From: Heracleum sosnowskyi | Taxonomy: Eukaryota; Streptophyta; Magnoliopsida; Apiales; Apiaceae | NCBI GenBank assembly: GCA_030848705.1 | Contig: CM061242.1 | Location: 62,817,064-62,881,063, forward strand | Length of the DNA stretch: 64,000 nt | Reading direction: 5' to 3' | Part shown: one piece after another, positions 30,627 to 40,248 of the stretch | How the letters are laid out: every line of letters starts with the position of its first letter | Position numbering within the stretch: the stretch's first letter is position 1 | Made by a program: the position numbers and the translations under genes | The notes under the pieces: model-generated | Database searches by the model: none | Told to the model about the DNA's origin: nothing | What the model saw: the letters and a program-made list of their open reading frames with translations, nothing else

Positions 30627-31439
30627 TTATGTTGGTGGATTTACTTGATCATTTATAAACTGTTGCACAGAGGCAGGTAGCAACAAGTCTCCAACAACCC
30701 CTTTCTTAACATCCTTATTGACAAGATCAGAAAATATCCTCTTGTGTAATTTAAAACAAGAAACATCTTCATCAAATACTTCTACCCCTTCAACACAGTA
30801 AGAGAATAAAATCTGACAAAATCTAGAAAAGTAAACTACTCTTCTATTTTCTGTCATTTTCTCCCCTAAGTTATTCAAAACAAGTCGTGCAAAATCAAAA
30901 TGATTATCATATAACAGAGAGTACCCGATTTGCAGACTGTCTATGGGAATAGCATCCCAGTTGGTGCATTTCTTTCCAAACGTCCTTGTAATGCAATCAA
31001 AGAAGAAGCTCCACTCCTTCCTTAAGAACGGTCGTTTCAACTGTCCAATCTTAGTCAAGGGTCCAGAATACCCAATCTCTCGCATCATCCTTATCAAATC
31101 TTCATCACCCATTCCAATAGTATACGACGAAAACTCAGGAAACCCCATTGCAGCCCGAATGGTTCCAGCAGTAATTACATACTCTGTTTCTTCAAATTCA
31201 AAGATAATAGATGGGTTACCAGTCTCACCACCATCATCATACATCCCTGACTCCCAAAACGCCTTGATTTGTAAACCAGAAAGTTTTGTTGGTTCAACTA
31301 AAGCACGCCCAATCGCTGACTGAGCAAGAAAATCTTGAATCATATGAAAAGCTTCTGGTGCGTTGGCAGTGTTTAATGGTGTTGCATAGTTATTTGGAAC
31401 AAATTCTAACCCAGAAGAAACAAAAGCTGTAGTCGTCAT
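30627..31439 (-). CDS. Copia no. 1 extra ORF, N-terminal domain (270 aa)
   Basis: ATG at 31439 (MTTTAFVSSGLEF); the frame also stays open further upstream, but this ATG fits the end of a leader. The domain has plant mobile-domain-like wording: KLSGLQIKAFWESG, EEVEYVITAGT-like beta segment, RKEWSFFFDCITRTFGKKCTNW, DSLQIGYSLLYDNHFDFARL and VVYFSRFCQILFSY. The equivalent domain of the second copia element (53050-53970) shares the FFF...T...K.TN...IP...IG....NNH pattern. Such extra genes 3' of pol characterise SIRE/Maximus elements; the role is unknown. It ends at TAA in a proline-rich linker. Confidence 0.75.
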   Translation of the reverse strand: MTTTAFVSSGLEFVPNNYATPLNTANAPEAFHMIQDFLAQSAIGRALVEPTKLSGLQIKAFWESGMYDDGGETGNPSIIFEFEETEYVITAGTIRAAMGFPEFSSYTIGMGDEDLIRMMREIGYSGPLTKIGQLKRPFLRKEWSFFFDCITRTFGKKCTNWDAIPIDSLQIGYSLLYDNHFDFARLVLNNLGEKMTENRRVVYFSRFCQILFSYCVEGVEVFDEDVSCFKLHKRIFSDLVNKDVKKGVVGDLLLPASVQQFINDQVNPPT

Positions 31440-31568
31440 TAGTAAGATTTGAAAGAAATCAAAGAAACTGATGCAAAAGCTTCGAAAGAGTTTGAAAGTA
31501 GGAAAGTGTTTGTGAATATGTGTGTGTGATAATAGATGTGAATTGAAGTAAGATGTGAAAAGTTTAGA

Positions 31569-31600
31569 CGTATGTGTGTGTATTGTATAAATATGAAATT
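31569..31600 (-). promoter_or_regulatory. Candidate internal promoter of the copia no. 1 extra ORF
   Basis: On the minus strand CATATTTATACAATACACAC lies about 150 bp before the extra-ORF ATG. A closely similar stretch, TTTTATATACTTACAATACA, precedes the equivalent gene in copia no. 2 (52612), although flanking non-coding DNA is little conserved. It could drive a subgenomic mRNA. Confidence 0.45.
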
Positions 31601-32806
31601 TAAAATTAAAAACTGAACAGTTTTTAATCATTAATACACAACTGTCTTACTCCGTTAATGTTGTGAGTGGTACACGTGGCACACATGCAATGACTGACAA
31701 CAAATAATTGACAGTTTCCAATGCGCATGCGCAGTAAAAACAGCAATTATTACCGCCCTTTACACTTTTCTAAACACTCAACCTCTCTCCTCTGTTTAAT
31801 ACAAATTAGAACCGTTACCAATCATACTCTTTTATTTTCAAGAATGTTTTCTCAAAATTGTTAACTGTCTGAAACAAATAATTAATTTTAATCATCAGAG
31901 ATTAAAATAAAATTACCTCAGCGTAGAGTACACAGTTCATCAGTGTTTACCAATCCTCCTCCTTTATAAATAAACTCTTTTCACAAACTGTACAGGTGTG
32001 AGTATTTGTGTGTGAATTAGCAGAGTTTACTGAATATGAATATTTAGATCATCTCAAAGTGCATAAAATCCACAAACTAAAGCAGTAAAAACTGGTTGCT
32101 CAAACTCTCATTTAAAATAAAATCTGATTTTTATATCTAAACTCTGTATACTGATATCCTTTTATTTGGATATATCTTTTATTTTCACCCCCTTTATGTA
32201 TAATTTTTTTTTTATTGTTATTTTTCCAGTAATCAGTGGTTGGCACTAGTCACCAAAAATCAAAGATTTTAGCCCTTATTTCATACAATAAGTTCCTGGA
32301 TCTTCCTAGGCACAACATGATCTCAAAGGAATTTGTGCTCTTTTTGGCATCTTTTGATTTGAGGGTGAAATATTTGTAACTAATTTTCAGAGTTTAGACT
32401 TTTCATCAGTTAATACAATTAACTTATGAGAGAAATTGCAAACAGCTAATACAGACTCATTGTGTAGGATCAATAAACTAAGAGATGCTATAAATATAGA
32501 GACAGTATCATGCTGTGTAAAATTTCTGCACATTTTGAAAGCAGAATTTATATTACTTAGAAGGATTCATGATTACTTACTGAAAATCATGCTTCATACA
32601 AATTTCTTCATCGGTCCATATGTTTCAGACAATATCACAATCAGAGTTTAACATCAGACTTTATCCGACAGAGTATGACTGACAGAGTATGACTAACAGA
32701 GTTTACTATCAGAGTTTAACATACTGGTATAAATAACAGTTAACACATGCAAAGAACCAGGAGCATAAAATCTATCATGTATAGAGTTTGAATCTAACCA
32801 GTATCT
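31601..32806. other. Spacer between pol and the extra ORF in copia no. 1
   Basis: About 1.2 kb, non-coding. It has several exact CAGAGTTT motifs (32020, 32386, 32642, 32697, 32711) and near copies (ACAGAGTATGACT twice at 32674-32698). A second TATA-like word lies at 31972-31985 (CCTTTATAAATAAAC; also TTTATAAAGG on the minus strand). Confidence 0.55.
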
Positions 32807-35800
32807 CTAGTCAAAACCAGAGACCATTCCAAGTTCATTTACCAGCCTTGTAAAGGTAGCTTCACTCAAAGGTTTGGTGAAGATATCTGCAAGCTGTTGG
32901 TCTGTAGAAACAAAATGAAGCTCAATGTTTCCTTCTTCCACATGTTCCCTGATAAAATGATACCTTATGCTGATGTGCTTGGTCATGGAGTGCTGTACTG
33001 GATTACCTGTCATAGCAATAGCACTTTGATTATCACAGTAAATAGGTATTCTAGAGTACCTTAACCCATAGTCCAGCAATTGATTCTTCATCCATAAAAT
33101 CTGTGCACAACAGCTACCAGCAGCTATATACTCTGCTTCTGCTGTGGATGTGGAAATTGATTTCTGTTTCTTGCTGTACCAAGAAACTAATCTGTCACCT
33201 AAAAATTGACAGCTTCCACTTGTACTTTTTCTGTCTATCTTACAGCCTGCGAAATCTGCATCAGAGTAACCAATTAATTTAAACTCTGATTCTCTAGGAT
33301 ACCACAAACCAAGAGTTATGGTTCCTTTGAGATATTTGAAAATCCTTTTTACAGCTGTTAGATGTGGCTCTCTGGGGTCTGCTTGAAATCTTGCACAAAG
33401 ACATGTTGCATACATGATATCTGGTCTGCTTGCAGTGAGATAAAGAAGAGACCCTATCATTCCTCTATAGTTTGTCATATCTACTGAGGCTCCTGTGTCT
33501 TTGTCTAGCTTTGTTGCAGTAGCCATGGGAGTTGTAGCAGATGAACTATCAAGCATACCAAATTTCTTGAGAAGATTTCTGGTATATTTTGCTTGATTGA
33601 TAAAAATCCCATCATCTGTTTGCTTGACCTGTAAGCCTAGAAAATAACTAAGCTCTCCCATCATACTCATTTGATATCTTGACTGCATAAGCTTGGCAAA
33701 TTTCTTACAGAGTTTGTCATTAGTAGACCCAAAAATTATGTCATCCACATAGATTTGAACTAACAGCAAATCATCACCAGTATTAAAGTAGAACAAGGTT
33801 TTGTCAATTGTACCTCTAGTGAACCCACTTTCTAAAAGAAATTGAGCCAGAGTTTCATACCATGCTCTAGGTGCCTGCTTTAGTCCATATAATGCCTTAT
33901 CAAGCCTGTAGACATAATCTGGATGTTTGGGATCTACAAACCCTGGTGGTTGTTCAACAAACACTTCTTCTTCAAGTTTCCCATTGAGAATAGCACTTTT
34001 CACATCCATCTGAAAGACTTTAAATTTCTTGTGAGCAACATAGGCCAGAAAAATCCTTATTGCCTCCAGTCTTGCAACTGGAGCAAAGGTTCCATCATAA
34101 TCAATTCCTTCTTGTTGTGAATAGCCTTTTGCCACAAGTCTAGCCTTATTCCTTGTAATCACTCCATCACTGTCTGTTTTGTTTCTGAAAACCCACTTTG
34201 TACCAACAATAGATCTGTTCTTTGGTCTTGGTACAAGTGTCCAGACTTCATTCCTCTCAAATTCATTTAACTCTTCTTGCATTGTTGTTATCCAATTAGC
34301 ATCTTGAAGAGCTTCTTCCACTTTCTTGGGCTCAGTTTGAGATAAGAATGCATTAAACAGACATTCATTATCTGTAGCACTTCTAGTTCTTACACTAGCT
34401 TCTGGATCTCCAATTATCAAGTCAGGTGTATGAGCTTGTGTCCACCTTCTTGCTGTTGGTAATTGGCTTCTATTTTCATTATTAGATCCTCCCCCTTGAT
34501 CCATGCTCTCCTGATTTTCTTCTCGACCATTCGCATTCTCTGAGGCTCCCCCTGAATTGGACTGTTCAGTATTTGAACTTTCAGAGTTTGACTCAGAGTT
34601 TCTGTTGGATTCTTCATTTGACTCTCTTTCAGAATTTGAGTCATCACTTTGAAAAGTTTCTGAAGTTTCTTCACGCTCCCCCTCAACTGGTTCTCCATTT
34701 TGTTCTGTCAGAGAAAATTCTTCAGAGTTTACCAGTAGAGGATCAGAGTATGCTTCGTCAGAGTTTGTTGGATTTGCTTCATCAGAGTTTACATTTTCAG
34801 AGTATAGATCTTCATTTTTAAAGCGAAGTTGATCATGATATCCTTCATCTTCTATTCCAGTTATTTTCTTGTCATCAAATGACACATGTATAGATTCCAT
34901 GATCACTTTTGTTCTTAGATTGTAGACTCTGAATGCTTTAGTTGATAGTGGGTATCCAACAAAAATTCCTTCATCAGCTTTTAAGTCAAACTTGGTCAAC
35001 TGTTCAGGATGAGTTTTCAACACAAAGCACTTGCATCCAAAAATATGAAAATACTTCAAATTTGGCTTCTTATTCTTCACCATCTCATATGGTGTTTTCC
35101 CATGCTTGTTGATCAGTGTAGCATTTTGAGTAAAACAAGCAGTTTGAACAGCTTCTGCCCAGAAATAAGTTGGCAATTTTGCTTCATCAAGCATTGTTCT
35201 GGCAGCTTCGATAAGAGTTCTGTTCTTTCTTTCAACTACACCATTTTGCTGTGGAGTTCCAGGTGCAGAAAATTCTTGCTTCACTCCTCTTTCCTTGCAG
35301 AAAGCTTCCATTACAGAATTTCTGAATTCAGTACCATTGTCACTTCTTATAATTTTCACTTTGAATTCTGATCCTTTGACCAGTAGCTTTACATGTTCCA
35401 TTAGAATTGAGGCAGTTTCATCCTTCTTTGCTAAGAAATACACCCATGTGTACCTAGTGTACTCATCAACAATGACTAGAGCATATTTCTTTCTTCCCAT
35501 TGACATTATATTCACTGGACCAAAGAGATCAACATGTAGAAGATGATAAGGTTCCACAACTGAAGATTCAGATTTACTCTTGAAAGATGACTTCCTTTGC
35601 TTGGCCTTTTGACAAGAATCACACAGACCATCTAAGCTGAGTATTGACTTTGGAAGTCCCCTTACAAGATCTTTTCGAATTAGCTCATTGATGTTATTCA
35701 AGTTTAAGTGAGAGAGCTTCTTATGCCATTTCCAACTCTCTTCACTGGACATTCTTGCAGATAGACACACAGTTTCTCCTTCAGAGTTTGTTACCAAACT

Positions 35801-36148
35801 TGCTTCATAGATGTTATTGTGCATGTGTCCAACTAGAACAACTTTCCCTGTAGATTTACTGATAACTTCACAGTGTTCAGTATGAAAATCTACATGGTAT
35901 CCTCTGTCACAGATTTGACTCATAGAAAGCAGATCATGCTTGAGTCCTGAGACTAGACCTACATTTGTTATGATGACACTTCCAAGAATGATATTGCCAT
36001 ATCCCAGAGTATGTCCTATGTTGCCATTTCCATAGGAAACTTTTGGGCCAGCCTTCTCCTCATAGTCTGATAGCAGGGCTTTATTTCCAGTCATATGTCC
36101 TGAGCATCCACTGTCCAAGATAAGAGTGCTCTCTTTTATGCCCTGCAA
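32807..36148 (-). CDS. Copia no. 1 pol: protease, integrase, reverse transcriptase, RNase H (1113 aa)
   Basis: Protease active site LDSGCSGHMTG (Asp 12); integrase zinc finger H142, H147, C176, C179 and triad D207, D270, E306 (35 residues between the last two); a Ser/Asn/Glu-rich hinge at about 450-560 with repeated NSD/NSE; RT at about 620-870 with YVDD at 800-803; RNase H in the last 150 residues (ADFAGCKIDRKSTSG, STAEAEYIAA, ADIFTKPL). The order PR-INT-RT-RH is that of Ty1/copia. No stop or frameshift is seen. RT has FAPVARL preceded by DYDGT where DYDET is usual, a non-catalytic change. The pol frame opens only at 36148, after the gag frame has closed at 36162, so gag and pol do not overlap (see findings). 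Confidence 0.95.
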   Translation of the reverse strand: MQGIKESTLILDSGCSGHMTGNKALLSDYEEKAGPKVSYGNGNIGHTLGYGNIILGSVIITNVGLVSGLKHDLLSMSQICDRGYHVDFHTEHCEVISKSTGKVVLVGHMHNNIYEASLVTNSEGETVCLSARMSSEESWKWHKKLSHLNLNNINELIRKDLVRGLPKSILSLDGLCDSCQKAKQRKSSFKSKSESSVVEPYHLLHVDLFGPVNIMSMGRKKYALVIVDEYTRYTWVYFLAKKDETASILMEHVKLLVKGSEFKVKIIRSDNGTEFRNSVMEAFCKERGVKQEFSAPGTPQQNGVVERKNRTLIEAARTMLDEAKLPTYFWAEAVQTACFTQNATLINKHGKTPYEMVKNKKPNLKYFHIFGCKCFVLKTHPEQLTKFDLKADEGIFVGYPLSTKAFRVYNLRTKVIMESIHVSFDDKKITGIEDEGYHDQLRFKNEDLYSENVNSDEANPTNSDEAYSDPLLVNSEEFSLTEQNGEPVEGEREETSETFQSDDSNSERESNEESNRNSESNSESSNTEQSNSGGASENANGREENQESMDQGGGSNNENRSQLPTARRWTQAHTPDLIIGDPEASVRTRSATDNECLFNAFLSQTEPKKVEEALQDANWITTMQEELNEFERNEVWTLVPRPKNRSIVGTKWVFRNKTDSDGVITRNKARLVAKGYSQQEGIDYDGTFAPVARLEAIRIFLAYVAHKKFKVFQMDVKSAILNGKLEEEVFVEQPPGFVDPKHPDYVYRLDKALYGLKQAPRAWYETLAQFLLESGFTRGTIDKTLFYFNTGDDLLLVQIYVDDIIFGSTNDKLCKKFAKLMQSRYQMSMMGELSYFLGLQVKQTDDGIFINQAKYTRNLLKKFGMLDSSSATTPMATATKLDKDTGASVDMTNYRGMIGSLLYLTASRPDIMYATCLCARFQADPREPHLTAVKRIFKYLKGTITLGLWYPRESEFKLIGYSDADFAGCKIDRKSTSGSCQFLGDRLVSWYSKKQKSISTSTAEAEYIAAGSCCAQILWMKNQLLDYGLRYSRIPIYCDNQSAIAMTGNPVQHSMTKHISIRYHFIREHVEEGNIELHFVSTDQQLADIFTKPLSEATFTRLVNELGMVSGFD

Positions 36149-36153
36149 TCACA
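36141..36153 (-). promoter_or_regulatory. Conserved gag-pol junction word (possible 3' splice site), copia no. 1
   Basis: TGTGATTGCAGGG on the minus strand, 9 bases after the gag stop. The identical 13-mer sits at the gag-pol junction of copia no. 2 (48368-48380). TTTGTGATTGCAG fits a plant splice acceptor. Confidence 0.4.
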
Positions 36154-36161
36154 AACAATCA

Positions 36162-38507
36162 CTAAGTGTTAGATTTAAGGATCCAGACTTGCTTGGATCC
36201 TTTGGCTTTCTTAACATTGTTAGCTTTTGCAGCGGAATCACTATCAACAGAGTTTAAACTAACATTGTCAGACTTTACATTTGCAGAGTTTGCTCTAACC
36301 CATTTCAAATTGGGTTTTAGCTCATAATAGTTGTGATAAATAGCATGATAACTCTTGCAAGTATAAATGGAATGCCAAGTGCTCCCACAGTGTGTGCACA
36401 AAGTCTGTGGTCTAACCCTAACATAATCATTCTTTACTCCAGATGTGGAGGGTAAAGAGTTAATATCTTTGTTCTTCTTGCAAAACCTGGCAAGATGGTT
36501 AGTACTACCACAACTATGACATGTTTTTCTAGGAGCTGTAGAATTAGGCAGATAATCATTTCTTTTATTAATGCCTACTTTTCCATTCCTATTCTTCTTA
36601 AACATTTTCTGTTTGTTGACAGACTTAACCTCTTTGAGCTTATGTTTGAATTGTTTCTCTGTCATTAAACCAACATTAACCTGTTTGTTATAGATTTTTA
36701 CTGGTTCTTTAACAGCTTCTATCTCAATCTTATTCTCTGTTATTGAACCAATATTAACCTATTTTTCACAAGTCTCAATTGGCTCCATAACAGCTTCTTT
36801 CACAACTACAGACTTTAGTTCACTGGATTCATGAACAAATTTCACAGGTTTAAGTTGTGGTTTCACTTTAACTTTATCTTTAAACCTAAGTTCATCTTCC
36901 TCACAGTAACCTAAACCTACAGTATCTGTCTGAAAAACCTGATGTGTGTCTTTTCCAGAATTTGTCCAGGTTTTAATTACATTCCTCTCTTTTTCCAACT
37001 CAGATTCTATTTCCCTATATCTTTTAAGCAACTCATGTTCAACATAAACAGCATCATCTCTCTCCTTTTGAACTTGTTGCTTGTTAACAAGTTTCTCTTC
37101 AAGAAATTTATTCCTCTCTTTAAGACCTAGATTCTCAGATTTGATTCTTTCATTTTCTAAAGTCTGATCCCTATAACTAACATGTATGCTTTTAAGATAA
37201 ATTCTTAATTCAGATATATTATCAGTATCATAAGCATAAGTTGTTAGGGGTACCTTGTTTCCAGATGACTCAGCTTCATCTTTAACAGTTGCCATGAGAG
37301 CATAATTGACTCCCTCATCTGAGTCTGAAGTGTCTGCCCAGTCCTTGCCTTTAGTGATAAGTGCTTTCTCAGATTTTCCTTTCTTGCATTCTGGAGCATA
37401 ATGACCCATCTCTTTACACTTGTAGCACTGGATCTCAGACTTGTCTTTCTTTCCAGACTTGGTATATTTTCCATTAGACTTTCCGAAATTTCTTTTATCA
37501 GAATTTGAATCTTTCCTTGAGAATCTCTTTCCTTTCTTGAAGTTCTTGAATCCCATCTTCTTGAAGGTCTTCACCATTAAAGCAGCCATTCTCATCATCT
37601 CTTCTTCATCATCCTCAGAATCAGAAGCTTCATCATCAGTGTTTGAGCCATCATCAGAGTTTGATGACTCACTGTCAGATTTAATGACTAAAGCCTTTCC
37701 TTTGGTTTTCTTTCTTGATGATTCCTTCTTGACAGGCTTTTCTTCAACTTTAAGAGCAACAGATTTTGTCTTCTTTCCAGATATTTTGTTTCTCTGTTCT
37801 ATTTCAAGTTCATGAGTTTTAAGCAACCCATAGATTTCATCAAGATCTATATCCGCAAGATCATAATTGTCTCTGATTGTTGTTGCCTTTAAATCCCATC
37901 TTTCAGGTAGGGATAGAAGAAACTTGAGATTTGACTCTTCAAGTTCATACTCTTTATCAACCAGGGACAAATCATTCAACAATTTACAAAACCTGTTATA
38001 TGTATCTGTTAAGGTTTCATCAGATCTCGAGTCAAAGTGTTCATACTCCTGTGTAAGAATAGTCTTCCTATTCTTCTTTATAGCACTTGTTCCTTGACAC
38101 CTGACTTCCAAAGCATCCCAAATTTCTTTGGCAGTTTTGCAGCCAATAACTCTGTTAGACATGACATTATCTAAGGCACTGTGTAGTAGATGTCTAACCT
38201 TTGCATCCTTTGCAATTGATGAGATGTCTTCAGGAGTCAAATCTTTCTTCTCTTTTGGAACAGTCTTTTGTTCTTGCCCAATAATAACAGGAGACAATTT
38301 AGTTGGCATATGAGGACCATCATTGATTCTATCAAGGTATTCTGGATCCGTGGCTTCCAGAAACATGGTCATCTTCACCTTCCATATTGGATATTCAACT
38401 GGTCTGAGAATTGGAACCCTTATTGTCTCATATCGACTCACAGAAGTAGGTTGAACCTTCTGAGCATTAGAGCCTGCATTAGAACCCTCCTGAGAGTTGT
38501 CAGCCAT
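36162..38507 (-). pseudogene. Copia no. 1 gag with one in-frame stop
   Basis: ATG 38507 (MADNSQEGSNAGSNAQ). The N-terminal 250 residues are the UBN2-type copia gag domain (YPIWKVKMTMFLEATDPEYL, EIWDALEVRCQGTSAIKKNR, LLSLPERWDLKATTI). A Lys/Ser/Asp-rich stretch and a first zinc knuckle, CYKCKEMGHYAPEC, follow, then a coiled coil. TAG at 36759-36761 interrupts; the same frame continues to 36162 with two more knuckle-like motifs, CHSCGSTNHLARFC and CTHCGSTWHSIYTC. Total about 780 codons, long for a copia gag but usual for SIRE. It forms the particle shell and binds RNA. Stop readthrough or defect cannot be told apart. Confidence 0.88.
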
Positions 38508-38556
38508 GATTATACTTGTGTTTGGATCGATAAACTGTATATACTAATCAGCCTTG

Positions 38557-38569
38557 GCTCTGATACCAA
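38557..38569 (-). other. Primer-binding site of copia no. 1
   Basis: TTGGTATCAGAGC on the minus strand, one base inside the 5' LTR, complementary to the 3' end of initiator methionine tRNA, the standard copia primer. Confidence 0.9.
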
Positions 38570-38570
38570 T

Positions 38571-39066
38571 TATTAGGCCGAATTACACAATATATAATCA
38601 ACATAAGTATAATAATAATAACAATTGAGAACACTGTTTATGAATCAACAAGTGAATTATATAAATAACTCTTCTCTCAGTGATGTTAAAGAATCACAGA
38701 GAGCTTCTAGGTTACAAGAATAATGTTTTCAATAATCGCATCCCTTTTAGGGTTAACCTATCTGTGTTTATATAATACACAGTTACATAATCAATCTCTA
38801 ATTGATATTCCTATAAATTAGCTATACAAATCATATCAAATTAGAATTGCTTCTGTCTTCTGTTCCGTTTCCTTAACTGTCTCAATATATCTTGCTTCTT
38901 TCCATCTTCAAGATATATTGCTTCTAGAATCTTCATATTAGCACCGACAGTTAATGAACTCTTCACCCGGTCGGACTTTATCAAACTCTGACTGGCTTCT
39001 AGTAAACTCTGATGAGTACCTGGTACTTAAACACTGATGAACAAACGTCATCAATTATATCTAACA
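38571..39066 (-). repeat. 5' LTR of copia no. 1 (496 bp)
   Basis: Same length as the 3' LTR. The terminal dinucleotide has changed: it begins TATTAGG on the plus strand where the other LTR has TGTTAGG, so the inner LTR end now lacks the canonical CA/TG. Confidence 0.93.
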
Positions 39067-39071
39067 TACTG

Positions 39072-40040
39072 CTATATATAGTTACAGGTAAAAGAAGTCA
39101 ACCACCAATATTTAAGCCAAATTTGCAGCAATGTCGTAAAATGAGATGGTTATAAACTTTAACAGACCAGTTGTATTGTAATCTACTGACCGCTGGTACT
39201 AGCTACGAAATTTCCTCCATTGACTAACAATTTATAGAATTAATGTTAATGTACATGTCCCATGCTATCTATAGTAATGAAAGCGTAGATATGTCCTTGA
39301 CCTTACAATGTTTGGCTCTATATCCAAGGTTGTTTTTCTAGTGTGTTCCCCTGTTCCTTATGCAAAATGGCAGCAGTTGTATACTTGACAGATGTGTTCT
39401 GATCTAGTTGTCCGTACAATTGAAACTGGTGAAGCTGCAGATGTGAAGATGGTCATTCTAGGTCCAACGGTAAAAGCATACACTCATTTTGGAATTTGAT
39501 GCATGTAGTTGAACTGATTATGAACAACAAAAGTACTCTCCATATTTTTGATCACCGACTTTGTTGTTATTAGCTTTTATCGACAGATTCAATACATTTT
39601 TGTCACTCTCTTCAAACTAGGCATTATCAATGCCGAACATGAAAAATATTTTACCCATAGTACATTTCGACGTAAAATGATTTGGATGGTTACGCACTTA
39701 CACTTGTATTTTATATTGTTTGGTGGACTGTAAATTCTTGTGGTGGAGTCAATCACTTGGTCTGGTTCAAGATATTCTTGGTCATGCTTGAGTTGATTGT
39801 TCATGATTGATTCCTCGGCGAATCACATGCACAAACACTATGCCAGTTCCTTATTTGAGGGCACTGATAGACAAACTAGAACTAATTTATTCCTCAGAGA
39901 AATCTCTTTGCAACAGAAATTTCATGCCACTGCTAATAAGGGGACACTGCATCTAATACTATTTCACATACTTTCCTCCAACACTTGATCAAAGTAAAAA
40001 ACTATGCTGAAAGAAGACCTGAAGGACTTCTAACTGATTG
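39072..40040. other. Right interior of the small-LTR element with an exon-like scrap
   Basis: Mostly non-coding. Bases 39392-39469 form a 26-codon frame (MCSDLVVRTIETGEAADVKM...) bounded by an ACAG acceptor and a GTAAAA donor. It looks like a captured host exon, which I do not recognise. Confidence 0.4.
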
Positions 40041-40055
40041 GGGGGGGGGGACAAA
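40041..40055 (+). other. Polypurine tract of the small-LTR element
   Basis: A run of ten G followed by ACAAA, directly before the 3' LTR. The run length may be uncertain, as in any homopolymer. Confidence 0.8.
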
Positions 40056-40243
40056 TGTTGGGCCTCAGTATTTTGGACCGACAAAGAAAGCCCATATAGA
40101 GAAAGACCGAGTGGGAAAGCCCATCTAAATCAAAGATAAAAGGGGAAATTAAGCTACAGAGAAGGGAAAAAACACCGCAAAGTCGTAAAACAACTAAGAT
40201 CAACACGGACAGATAGATAAGAGACTGAACCTCGATTCCAACA
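40056..40243 (+). repeat. 3' LTR of the small-LTR element (188 bp)
   Basis: Matches 25495-25686 with six substitutions and one 4-base deletion; followed by the CCAGG duplication. Confidence 0.92.
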
Positions 40244-40248
40244 CCAGG

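Larger units (their letters stand above)
27142..39066 (-). mobile_element. SIRE/Maximus-type Ty1/copia retrotransposon no. 1 (11.9 kb)
   Basis: LTRs of 496 bp at 27142-27637 and 38571-39066 are flanked by TACTG (27137-27141 and 39067-39071). On the minus strand: 5' LTR, initiator-Met primer site, gag, pol (PR-INT-RT-RNase H, intact), a 1.4-kb spacer, a long extra ORF, polypurine tract, 3' LTR. Seven LTR differences (1.4 percent) suggest about half a million years. It inserted into the small-LTR element at 25495-40243. Gag and the extra ORF each have one in-frame stop; pol is open throughout. Confidence 0.95.
25495..40243 (+). mobile_element. Small-LTR retroelement without polyprotein, split by a copia insertion
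   Basis: Direct LTRs of 192 bp (25495-25686) and 188 bp (40056-40243) are flanked by CCAGG at 25490-25494 and 40244-40248. A primer-binding site follows the first LTR and a polypurine tract precedes the second, so it is a complete LTR element reading on the plus strand. Subtracting the copia element at 27142-39066 and one TACTG duplication leaves about 2.8 kb. The interior encodes no gag or pol: only a five-copy 49-bp tandem repeat and an exon-like scrap. It is a non-autonomous element of TRIM/LARD kind. LTRs differ by six substitutions and one 4-base indel (about 3.2 percent), so it is older than its guest. Confidence 0.9.

Noticed and set aside
27783..31439. Envelope protein of an endogenous retrovirus
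   Set aside because: SIRE extra genes are sometimes called env-like, but I see no signal peptide, membrane helix or furin-like site; basic clusters point to the nucleus instead.
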